DNA from: Helicobacter sp.
Lineage (GTDB): Bacteria > Campylobacterota > Campylobacteria > Campylobacterales > Helicobacteraceae
DNA: 64,000 nt
Direction: 5' to 3'
NCBI RefSeq assembly: GCF_014799995.1
Contig: NZ_JAAVGY010000040.1
Span: 1-64,000 of the forward strand
The notes beneath the pieces are model-generated. The model made no database searches. It was given only the letters and a program-made list of their open reading frames with translations, and had not been told where the DNA came from. The position numbers and the translations under genes are program-made. This document shows, one piece after another, positions 1-7,323 of the stretch (position 1 is its first letter; every line of letters starts with the position of its first letter).

Positions 1-1
1 A

Positions 2-82
2 GCACTCATTGCTGCTAATTCTGTGCGGGGGGGGGGCGAATATTTGCCTATTTGCAATTTTTTCAAAAAGTGCGTGAGCTAA
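2..82 (+). CDS. C-terminal end of a poly-G-containing gene, cut by the window edge
   Basis: An open frame enters from the left edge and ends with TAA at 80-82. It gives 26 residues (starting ALIAANSV), runs through a G10 tract as Arg-Gly-Gly-Gly and ends in KKCVS. If the tract had 11 or 8 G, the same upstream frame would instead read about 24 residues of a strongly basic, helix-like tail (containing VRELRKEF) to a TGA at 109-111. That tail looks more like a natural protein end. The gene lies just upstream of the capsule transferase, so a capsule or surface-sugar role is plausible, but too little is visible to name a family. A minus-strand gene was considered and looks less likely. Confidence 0.45.
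   Translation, partial: ALIAANSVRGGGEYLPICNFFKKCVS
27..36 (+). repeat. G10 homopolymer, candidate phase-variation tract
   Basis: Ten consecutive G lie within the frame that enters from the left edge. In Helicobacter and Campylobacter, G tracts of about eight or more slip during replication and switch surface genes. Here a change of +1 or -2 would swap the last dozen or so residues for a longer basic tail. Confidence 0.7.
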
Positions 83-120
83 GAAAAGAGTTTAAGGAGA
101 AAAAGAAATGAGATTTCACT

Positions 121-326
121 TGTCATTGCGAGGAGCGAATGAAATGAGTAACGAAGCAATCCATAATAAAGAATCTCACTTATTTATTTTGGATTCATTA
201 TTTGACTTACTTCAAGTGCATTATTATAGATTGCCACGCAAGTTTTGCAAACTTGCTCGCAATGACAAAATAGCATACGCTCTGATTCCTAGTCATTGCG
301 AGGCTTTAGCCGAAGTAATCCATAAT
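121..326. repeat. Cluster of three dispersed intergenic repeats
   Basis: Three copies of one repeat family fill this gap. A forward copy at 121-167 starts tgtcattgcgag and ends gaagcaatccataat. A reverse copy at 222-269 starts attatagattgccacg and ends ctcgcaatgac. A shorter forward copy spans 291-326. The ends are conserved and the middles vary. A short open frame over the cluster (108-350) consists of repeat sequence and is not annotated as a gene. Confidence 0.85.
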
Positions 327-408
327 CCAACTTGTTTTTCAAAATTCTAATCATTTGCTTGCAATGGGAAATTTCAACATTTTTATTGGTTTGTTATGAT
401 TTAAAGCT

Positions 409-414
409 TATAAT
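409..414 (+). promoter_or_regulatory. Candidate -10 box for the capsule transferase gene
   Basis: A perfect TATAAT lies 32 nt upstream of the TTG start of the kpsC fusion gene, in an AT-rich stretch downstream of the repeat cluster. Helicobacter vegetative promoters rely mainly on the -10 box. No clear -35 is visible. Confidence 0.5.
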
Positions 415-446
415 CTCTCTTGCAAAAGTATTAGAAAGGCGCAAGG

Positions 447-3400
447 TTGCTAAGTCTTATTATCCCTGTATTTTATAAAAACGAGCATTCTTTTATTTAT
501 AAAAGAGCGGTAGAGCTGATAGAAAAGTTTAAAAACAAAGAGGGATTTGAAGCGATTTTTGCTGATTCTAGCAAAGCTCCTTTGCTCCAAAGCCCTTATA
601 CAAATATTAAAATTATTCATACTTTTATAAGCGAACAAATCTTTTCTCCTGCACACGCTAGAAACGAAGCCGCCAAACTCGCAACGCAAAAATATTTATT
701 TTTTTATGATGTAGATATGGATTATGCCGCAGGTTTTGAAGCCTTGTTGTTACGACAAATAGAATCGCAATTAGAAAAAGGACATACGAAATTTCTCTCT
801 CTTCCTTTTTTGTATCTTACCCAAGAGGGAACGAAGTTTTTTGAGAAAACAAGAGATTTGCAAGGTTTAAAGACTAGCTTTTTAAGAGGCGAAAATCATT
901 GGGTGGAGAGTCTTTCTGCAAATAGTTCCGCTATCATTATAGAAAAGCGATATTTTGAATCTTTGGGAGGATTTAGAGAAGATTTTTTTGGACATGGGGG
1001 AGAAGATTTTGAGTTTTTGCATAGACTTGCTGCGCTCAATCCACATAGTATTAAGCCAGAGGATTATTACCTTGATGTGCGTCATCAGTTTTTGGGAAAT
1101 GCTAAGGGCTTTAGGAAATACCTTGCTTATTATTCCTTACCCCTCTTTTTTAAAGACTTGATGTTGCTTCATAGATGGCATCCACGTCCGCTGACGAATG
1201 CCTTTTATTTCAGGCGCAAACCAAATGAATCCCTTTTAAAAGAAAAAATGCAAGCTTTTGACCAAGTAAATAAATCTGAAGTTTGGCTCTCTACTACCCC
1301 ATTACAAGAATTTAAAAAATGGATTACTTCATTGATGCATCAATATGGCTATACACCTTTAGAATACACAGGATTTTTTAGTTTGGGTAAAGGTGTCAAA
1401 CCCATTAAAAAACCAATAGGTAATAAGATAAGAAAATTTCTCACAAGACCCAAAGAATTTTTTAATGATATGCCATATTTGCGACGATTAAAAAATTGGC
1501 AGATTCTTAATACTTATATTTATCTTTGGGCTTTTTATCGTTTTTGGCAACCACAAAAATCTCGCTCCAATCAATTTTTAAAGGATTCTTTGCCAATTTT
1601 TCCAAGAAAATCAAAAATCACAAAAGATTCTGTGTTTTATGGTTGGGGGCGCAAAAAATCAGGATTTAATGCCATAGCATTAGCGAAGAAACACCATTGC
1701 AAATATTTATTGCTTGAAGATGGCTTTATTCGCTCAATCGGGCTTGGGGTGGAAAATTCTCCCACTTTTAGCATTGTGGAAGATGAGCTTGGAATCTATT
1801 ATGACGCGACAAGTCCTAGCACATTAGAAAACCTCCTTACAACTTACGACTTTGATTCCAATCCCGCGTTGCTCGCAACTGCTAGGGAAGCAATGCAATT
1901 CATCGTGAGGCATAATATTTCTAAGTATAATTGCGCTAAGAATGTTCCTCAAGACTATTTTGCAAAGGATTCTAACAAGAAAAGAATCTTGATTATCGCC
2001 CAAACCAATCACGATTCTAGCCTATTGTATGGCTATGGGGAGGAATTTAGCACAAGCGAAATGATAGAATCCGCAAGGCTAGAGAATCCTAATGCTGCAA
2101 TTTATCTTAAAATCCACCCCGATGTTTTAAGCGGCAAACGACAATCCGACATTGCCCTTGATGAGATTCCAGACTTTTGCGAAGTGATTCAAGAGGACTT
2201 TAATCCGATTTCTTTGCTGAAATTTTTTACCAAAGTCTATACTAAAACTTCTCAAATGGGCTTTGAGGCTTTGCTCTTGGGCTTGGAATGTGTGTGCTTT
2301 GGAATGCCCTTTTATGCAGGGTGGGGGCTGACACAAGACAAACAAACTTGCCCAAGACGAAATCGCAAATTAAGCTTGGAAGAGGTTTTTGCCGCAAGTT
2401 ATATTCTCTATCCGCGGTATTTCAACCCTATTTATCAGAGGGAGAGTGATATTTTAGATACTTTGCACACGATAGAGCAATATAAGCATTTTTATGAGAA
2501 AACTGCGTGCAAAGCTTATTTGTTTGGTTTTTCAGCTTGGAAACATCATTTTATCAAGCCTTTTTTGCCAAATTATGCCCCAAGCAATCTTATTTTCATT
2601 AATGCAATTGGGAGAAGCCCGCTAGAGGCTGCACTCCAAAAGGGTTTGGATTCTAAGAGTGAGATTTTCATTTGGGGACGCAAAAGTTTCCCAGAAATAG
2701 AATCCTATGCTAGGGCAAACCAGTTAAAAATTACACGCGTAGAAGATGGCTTTATCCGCTCACTCTCTTTGGGTTCGGACTTAACGCGACCTTTTTCTCT
2801 CGTCTTTGATGACATTGGAATCTACTTTGATTCTACCGCACCAAGTCGCCTAGAGACAATCTTGCAGCAGACGCAATTCTCCCCCTCTCTTTTGCGGGAG
2901 GCAGAGGCTCTAAAAGAGCAAATTTTAAAGAACAAAATCAGCAAATATAATACCAGCTCCCACGCGCAACTCCAGCTTCCAAAGGATAAGCGAAAGATTC
3001 TAGTCAGCGGGCAAGTAGAAGACGATGCTTCCATAGCTTATGGTGCGCCCGGTCAAACCAATCTTTCCTTATTGCGACAAGTAAGAGAGGAGAATCCGCG
3101 AGCCTATATCCTCTATAAGCCGCACCCAGATGTCTTAAGCGGCAATCGTGTAGGGCATATCAAGCCACAAATTGCTTTAGGGTATTGCGATGTAATTCTT
3201 GAAAATGTGAGTTTGCCCTCTGCAATAGAAGCCGTAGATGAGGTACATACACTCACTTCGTTGAGCGGATTTGAGGCTTTGCTATATGGCAAAAGGGTTG
3301 TAACTTATGGAATGCCCTTTTATGCAGGGTGGGGGCTGACACAAGACAAACAAACTTGCCCAAGACGAAATCGCAAATTAAGCTTAGAAGAACTGCTTTG

Positions 3401-3593
3401 TGGGGCTTACATTCTCTATCCGCGTTATATTCGCCCGCAAACTTTAGATTTTTGCGCCCCAAATGTATTAGTAGAAGCCTTGGAGAATGAGCGGCAAAGA
3501 ATCGCAAAGAATCCCTTGTATGCCTTGAGGATTCGGCTTTATTCGCTTGTTTCAAGAAAAATCCAAAGGCTTTTGAGAGCTTTTAAGCGGTAG
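447..3593 (+). CDS. kpsC: KpsC-type capsule Kdo transferase fused to a family-2 glycosyltransferase
   Basis: This 1048-residue protein has three parts. Residues 1 to about 230 form a GT2-like domain with a DVDMD metal motif (88-92) and a downstream GHGGEDFEF acceptor motif. Two tandem KpsC modules follow, beginning near residues 397 (YGWGRKKSG) and 739 (IWGRKS), each with an EDGFIRS motif and a GMPFYAGWGL motif. KpsC makes the beta-Kdo linker that joins group-2-type capsule to its lipid anchor, and its two modules add alternating Kdo linkages. Usual KpsC proteins are about 650-700 residues, so the N-terminal domain is an addition that may add a further sugar. The start is TTG with agaaagg 7 nt upstream. 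A 78-bp perfect repeat links the two modules. kdsB at 23.9 kb supplies CMP-Kdo. Confidence 0.85.
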   Translation: MLSLIIPVFYKNEHSFIYKRAVELIEKFKNKEGFEAIFADSSKAPLLQSPYTNIKIIHTFISEQIFSPAHARNEAAKLATQKYLFFYDVDMDYAAGFEALLLRQIESQLEKGHTKFLSLPFLYLTQEGTKFFEKTRDLQGLKTSFLRGENHWVESLSANSSAIIIEKRYFESLGGFREDFFGHGGEDFEFLHRLAALNPHSIKPEDYYLDVRHQFLGNAKGFRKYLAYYSLPLFFKDLMLLHRWHPRPLTNAFYFRRKPNESLLKEKMQAFDQVNKSEVWLSTTPLQEFKKWITSLMHQYGYTPLEYTGFFSLGKGVKPIKKPIGNKIRKFLTRPKEFFNDMPYLRRLKNWQILNTYIYLWAFYRFWQPQKSRSNQFLKDSLPIFPRKSKITKDSVFYGWGRKKSGFNAIALAKKHHCKYLLLEDGFIRSIGLGVENSPTFSIVEDELGIYYDATSPSTLENLLTTYDFDSNPALLATAREAMQFIVRHNISKYNCAKNVPQDYFAKDSNKKRILIIAQTNHDSSLLYGYGEEFSTSEMIESARLENPNAAIYLKIHPDVLSGKRQSDIALDEIPDFCEVIQEDFNPISLLKFFTKVYTKTSQMGFEALLLGLECVCFGMPFYAGWGLTQDKQTCPRRNRKLSLEEVFAASYILYPRYFNPIYQRESDILDTLHTIEQYKHFYEKTACKAYLFGFSAWKHHFIKPFLPNYAPSNLIFINAIGRSPLEAALQKGLDSKSEIFIWGRKSFPEIESYARANQLKITRVEDGFIRSLSLGSDLTRPFSLVFDDIGIYFDSTAPSRLETILQQTQFSPSLLREAEALKEQILKNKISKYNTSSHAQLQLPKDKRKILVSGQVEDDASIAYGAPGQTNLSLLRQVREENPRAYILYKPHPDVLSGNRVGHIKPQIALGYCDVILENVSLPSAIEAVDEVHTLTSLSGFEALLYGKRVVTYGMPFYAGWGLTQDKQTCPRRNRKLSLEELLCGAYILYPRYIRPQTLDFCAPNVLVEALENERQRIAKNPLYALRIRLYSLVSRKIQRLLRAFKR
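2300..2377 (+). repeat. Intragenic 78-bp perfect direct repeat, copy 1 (KpsC module 1)
   Basis: It is identical to 3308-3385 by direct reading and encodes the same stretch beginning GMPFYAGWGLTQDK. The copies are 1008 nt (336 codons) apart, so recombination between them would remove one transferase module while keeping the frame. Confidence 0.95.
3308..3385 (+). repeat. Intragenic 78-bp perfect direct repeat, copy 2 (KpsC module 2)
   Basis: This is the second copy of the repeat at 2300-2377. Sequence on either side of the two copies has diverged as expected for paralogous modules, so the perfect identity points to recent gene conversion rather than protein-level constraint alone. Confidence 0.95.
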
Positions 3594-3631
3594 TAAATAC
3601 TTTTGTCATCACAAGCGAAAATTACGACTTT

Positions 3632-3894
3632 GCGTCATTGTGAGACTTTAGCCGAAGCAATCTATAATTCTGTAAAAAGCAAATGTTATAATAGAATCTT
3701 TAGGCGAGACTTTAGATTATGGATTGCCACAGCCCCTAACGCGGCTTCGCAATGACAAAAGAGCCGAATTTGCTTGCAAGGACGCAGTGGCAGAATTTGC
3801 CGATGATTGCCACAATTCCAAGAATAGAATCTCACAATAGTAGAACGGTAGAATCTTAGATTGCCACAACTTTTTATGCGCTTGTAAAGACAAA
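3632..3894. repeat. Dispersed intergenic repeats between kpsC and dcd
   Basis: The 346-nt gap between the converging genes kpsC and dcd contains a forward copy at 3632-3668 (gtcattgtgag ... gaagcaatctataat), a reverse copy at 3714-3760 (ttatggattgccac ... ttcgcaatgac) and a decayed reverse copy near 3856-3894 (tagattgccac). Further weak matches lie around 3765-3820. I see no gene in the gap. Confidence 0.8.
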
Positions 3895-3939
3895 AGCAGA
3901 ATTTGACTGCCAAATACCTAAAAATCTTTGCAAAGAATA

Positions 3940-4500
3940 CTACTTCAAGATTCTAGGCAGAGTAATCCCTGTTTGGTTTTGGTATTTCCCACTTTTGTCT
4001 TTATAGCTTACTTCACAGGGTGCGTCTCCTTCTAAAAACAACACTTGCGCGATTCCTTCATTTGCATAGATTTTAGCAGGGAGTGGTGTAGTATTGCTAA
4101 TTTCAATCGTGATATGCCCCTCAAATTCTGGCTCAAAAGGCGTAACATTGACGATAATTCCGCAACGCGCATAAGTGCTTTTGCCTAGACAAATTGCCAA
4201 AATATTGCGCGGGATTCTGAAATATTCAATCGTCCGCGCAAGTGCGAAAGAATTAGGAGGTACAATGCACACATCACCCACGAAATCCACAACATTTGCC
4301 GCGTCAAAATTTTTTGGGTCTACCACCATTGCATTGATATTGGTAAAAATCTTAAACTCATTGCTTACGCGAATATCATAGCCATAGCTTGATAATCCAA
4401 AGCTCACAACCCCTCGTCCCACTTGATTTTCACAAAATGGTTCAATCATTGCGTGTTTCTGCGCCATTTCACGAATCCATCGGTCTTCTTTTAATCCCAT
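3940..4500 (-). CDS. dcd: dCTP deaminase
   Basis: This 186-residue protein deaminates dCTP to dUTP, the first step towards dTMP, and acts as a trimer in the cytoplasm. Family features are LSSYGYDIRV near residue 37, the HITIEIS segment holding the catalytic glutamate, and a C-terminal glycine/glutamine-rich region (GKYQNQTG) that closes over the nucleotide. Its length matches the family (about 185-193). It stands alone, convergent with kpsC and divergent from accB. The dTMP kinase gene tmk lies 16 kb away. Confidence 0.95.
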   Translation of the reverse strand: MGLKEDRWIREMAQKHAMIEPFCENQVGRGVVSFGLSSYGYDIRVSNEFKIFTNINAMVVDPKNFDAANVVDFVGDVCIVPPNSFALARTIEYFRIPRNILAICLGKSTYARCGIIVNVTPFEPEFEGHITIEISNTTPLPAKIYANEGIAQVLFLEGDAPCEVSYKDKSGKYQNQTGITLPRILK

Positions 4501-4614
4501 TTGATTCCTTATTTATTTTTTTAATTAGTTATGGTATTATAACAGATTAAACAAGCAAAACTCTTTGGAAAATCCAAAGGAATGTTTGAGAATCTACTTT
4601 TAAAAGGCTTTAAA

Positions 4615-5085
4615 ATGAATTTTAAAGAGATAAAAGAGCTCATAGAAATCTTTGACGCAAGTAATCTGAATCGTTTAAGTATTTCGCAAGAAAATTCAAA
4701 GATTAAACTTGAAAAAGGGCAAAGTTGCGCCACAGCAGTAGTTGTAGAATCACAAAATACACCCCTTAACGCACCTATTCAAACCTCACAAAGCCTTCCA
4801 CAAATTGCTCCTGTTGCGTCTGCACCTGCTGCGCCACTTCCAACGGGAGAGACAATTAATTCTCCAATGGTTGGGACATTTTATCGTTGTCCTTCCCCTG
4901 ATACTCCTGCGTATGTGAATGTAGGCGATAAAGTTAAAAAGGGGCAAACATTGGGAATTATTGAAGCAATGAAAATTATGAATGAAATTGAAGCAGAATT
5001 TGATTGTATTATTAAGGAAATTATCCCTAGTGATGCGCAACCTGTGGAATATAATTCTCCTTTATTTGTGGTGGAGAAAATCTAA
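4615..5085 (+). CDS. accB: Biotin carboxyl carrier protein of acetyl-CoA carboxylase
   Basis: AccB carries the biotin that shuttles carboxyl groups between AccC and the carboxyltransferase for fatty-acid synthesis. The N-terminal oligomerisation segment is followed by a Pro/Ala-rich linker (about residues 55-80) and a biotinyl domain with EAMKIM, where Lys120 is the biotin site. I chose ATG 4615 because aaaagg lies 7 nt upstream and the resulting 156 residues match the family. The ATG at 4582 has its ribosome site jammed against it. The stop overlaps the accC start by one base (taatg), so the two subunits are translationally coupled. Confidence 0.95.
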   Translation: MNFKEIKELIEIFDASNLNRLSISQENSKIKLEKGQSCATAVVVESQNTPLNAPIQTSQSLPQIAPVASAPAAPLPTGETINSPMVGTFYRCPSPDTPAYVNVGDKVKKGQTLGIIEAMKIMNEIEAEFDCIIKEIIPSDAQPVEYNSPLFVVEKI

Positions 5086-6455
5086 TGCAAGACACACCAA
5101 AAGAGATTCAAACCATTTTGATTGCCAATCGGGGTGAAATTGCTTTAAGGGCTATTCGCACGATTAAAGAAATGGGAAAAAAAGCCATCGCAGTGTATTC
5201 CACAGCGGATAAAGACGCACATTATTTGGATTTGGCAGATGCAAAAGTATGTATCGGTGGAGATAAATCTAGTGAAAGTTATCTCAACATTCCTGCAATT
5301 ATTTCTGCGGCAGAACTTTTTAACGCAGATGCGATTTTTCCGGGATATGGATTTTTAAGCGAGAATCAAAACTTCGTTGAGATTTGCAAGCACCATAAAA
5401 TTGAGTTTATAGGACCAAACCCTGATGTAATGGCTCTAATGAGTGATAAGAGCAAGGCAAAAGAAGTGATGAAAAATGCAGGAGTGCCTGTGATTCCCGG
5501 AAGTGATGGCGCAGTTGCTTCCAAAGAAGAAGCCCTAAAACTAGCCAAAAAAATCGGGTATCCCGTGATTTTAAAAGCCGCAGCAGGAGGTGGCGGGCGC
5601 GGTATGCGTATCGTAGAAAAAGAAGAAAATATGTTTAATGCTTATTTGGCAGCAGAGAGTGAAGCTATTAGTGCGTTTGGTGATGGCACAATCTATATGG
5701 AAAAATTCATTGACAAGCCAAAGCATATTGAAGTGCAGATTCTAGCAGACAAGCACGGGAATGTTTTACATGTAGGGGAACGTGATTGTTCTTTGCAGCG
5801 GCGACATCAGAAATTAATTGAGGAATCTCCAGCTCCGACATTAGAGCCAAAAACGCGTGAAAAGTTATTGCAGACAGCCATTACCGCGACAAAGGCAATC
5901 AAATATGTGGGTGCAGGCACTTACGAATTTTTGTTAGATTCTAATCAAAATTTTTATTTTATGGAAATGAATACGCGTTTGCAAGTGGAACACCCTGTGA
6001 GTGAATTAGTTAGCGGATTGGACATTATTGAGTTGATGATTCAAATTGCAGAGGGACAGAGTTTGCCAAAGCAAGAGGAAATCAAATTCAGTGGTTGTGC
6101 AATGGAATGCAGAATCACAGCAGAAGACCCTGTGAAATTTTACCCTTCAGCGGGTAAGATTACCAAATGGATAGCACCCGGTGGAAACAATGTGCGCTTT
6201 GATAGCCACGCGTATGCGGGTTATGTTGTACCAATGTTTTATGATTCTATGATTGGCAAATTAATCGTTTGGGGGCGGAATCGTAAAGAGGCAGTCGCAA
6301 GAATGTCGCGAGCTTTAGACGAGTTTTGCGTAGAGGGGATTAAAACTACGATTGCTTTTCATCAAGAGATGATGAAAAACGATGATTTCAAGAGAGGAGT
6401 GATTCATACGAAATATTTAGAGCAAAAAATGGCAAATGATTCTGGGAAAAAATAA
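5085..6455 (+). CDS. accC: Biotin carboxylase subunit of acetyl-CoA carboxylase
   Basis: This 456-residue protein carboxylates the biotin on AccB using ATP and bicarbonate. It has the N-terminal ILIANRGEIALR fold, the GGGGRGM ATP-grasp loop and the EMNTRLQVEHPVSE metal/substrate motif, all typical of AccC. Length is normal (about 450). It is co-transcribed with accB through a one-base overlap. The carboxyltransferase subunits are not in this window. Confidence 0.97.
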   Translation: MQDTPKEIQTILIANRGEIALRAIRTIKEMGKKAIAVYSTADKDAHYLDLADAKVCIGGDKSSESYLNIPAIISAAELFNADAIFPGYGFLSENQNFVEICKHHKIEFIGPNPDVMALMSDKSKAKEVMKNAGVPVIPGSDGAVASKEEALKLAKKIGYPVILKAAAGGGGRGMRIVEKEENMFNAYLAAESEAISAFGDGTIYMEKFIDKPKHIEVQILADKHGNVLHVGERDCSLQRRHQKLIEESPAPTLEPKTREKLLQTAITATKAIKYVGAGTYEFLLDSNQNFYFMEMNTRLQVEHPVSELVSGLDIIELMIQIAEGQSLPKQEEIKFSGCAMECRITAEDPVKFYPSAGKITKWIAPGGNNVRFDSHAYAGYVVPMFYDSMIGKLIVWGRNRKEAVARMSRALDEFCVEGIKTTIAFHQEMMKNDDFKRGVIHTKYLEQKMANDSGKK

Positions 6456-6458
6456 AAG

Positions 6459-6475
6459 TGGAACACAAAGTGCTT
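6459..6475 (+). promoter_or_regulatory. Candidate sigma-54 promoter for flaC
   Basis: TGGAACACAAAGTGCTT has the invariant GG (6460-6461) and GC (6472-6473) separated by exactly 10 nt, the -24/-12 spacing of RpoN promoters, with five of six matches in each half. It lies about 50 nt upstream of the flaC start. An imperfect AT-rich inverted repeat (about 6474-6497) follows it. Confidence 0.5.
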
Positions 6476-6525
6476 GTAATTTTTAAAAATTGCAAGGATG
6501 CAAATTCATTATTTAAGGAGATAAA

Positions 6526-7281
6526 ATGAAAATTGGAAATGCACAAATCGCAAATGAAAGTTTGATTAGCTTAAACAAAGCAAAAAATGATGAAAAAGAC
6601 GCACTCAAAAAAATCTCTTCTGCTCGTCCGATAGAGGCAACAGATGGTGCAAGTTTGGCTTTGGCAAATGTGCTTTTATCACAGGCAAATTCAATGTCTC
6701 AAGGAATCCGTAACGCAAATGATGCGTTAGGCGTGATGCAAATTGCCGATGCAACACTTTCTAATATCACAGATTCTGCAATGCGTATGAATGAACTTTC
6801 TGTTGCATTGGGGAATCCTGCATTAAATAATGAACAAAGGGCAATGATTGAGGGAGAAGCCAATGCGCTCACACAAGCAATGAGTGATGCGGCGAATCAA
6901 GCAATCTTTAATGGTAAAAATGTTTTTAGCGGGCAAATGAGTTTCGTAACCGGCAATGGAACAGAAAGCATTAATATGCAAGCCCCTAATGTTGCGGGAT
7001 TGAGTGTGAATAACCAGCAAAGCATTTTGGATTTTATTAACAATGTTAATATGAGTCGTGCTAATATTGGTTCTGCGATGAATGGAATCCAATCAGGAGT
7101 TAATGCGAGTATGAACACAGTAGTCAATCTAAAAGCCGCAGAGGGTGGATTAATGAAAGATGATGTGGCAGAAAACTACAACCAACTAAATGCAGCAAAA
7201 CTAAAAGAAAATGCCTCTCTTTATGTCGCGTCTTTTAATGCACAATATCTACAAAGTCGTTTAGACGCATTACTCGGCTAG
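6526..7281 (+). CDS. flaC: Short flagellin-like protein, FlaC type
   Basis: The 251 residues contain only the conserved flagellin D0/D1 regions. The N-terminal half carries the DASLALA-type region and NDALGVMQIADATLSNI. The C-terminal helix ends SFNAQYLQSRLDALLG. There is no variable D2/D3 insert. Campylobacter jejuni FlaC (about 249 residues) has the same layout and is exported through the flagellar system rather than building the main filament. A strong site (taaggag) precedes ATG 6526. A sigma-54-like promoter lies upstream. The main alternative is a minor filament or junction flagellin. Confidence 0.8.
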   Translation: MKIGNAQIANESLISLNKAKNDEKDALKKISSARPIEATDGASLALANVLLSQANSMSQGIRNANDALGVMQIADATLSNITDSAMRMNELSVALGNPALNNEQRAMIEGEANALTQAMSDAANQAIFNGKNVFSGQMSFVTGNGTESINMQAPNVAGLSVNNQQSILDFINNVNMSRANIGSAMNGIQSGVNASMNTVVNLKAAEGGLMKDDVAENYNQLNAAKLKENASLYVASFNAQYLQSRLDALLG

Positions 7282-7323
7282 TCTTTATTTAAGAAGGGGG
7301 ATTCTCCTTTCCCCCCAATTCCA

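Noticed and set aside
108..350. 80-residue plus-strand open frame
   Set aside because: It is composed of dispersed-repeat sequence and includes three repeat copies in different orientations. It shows no protein-like features.
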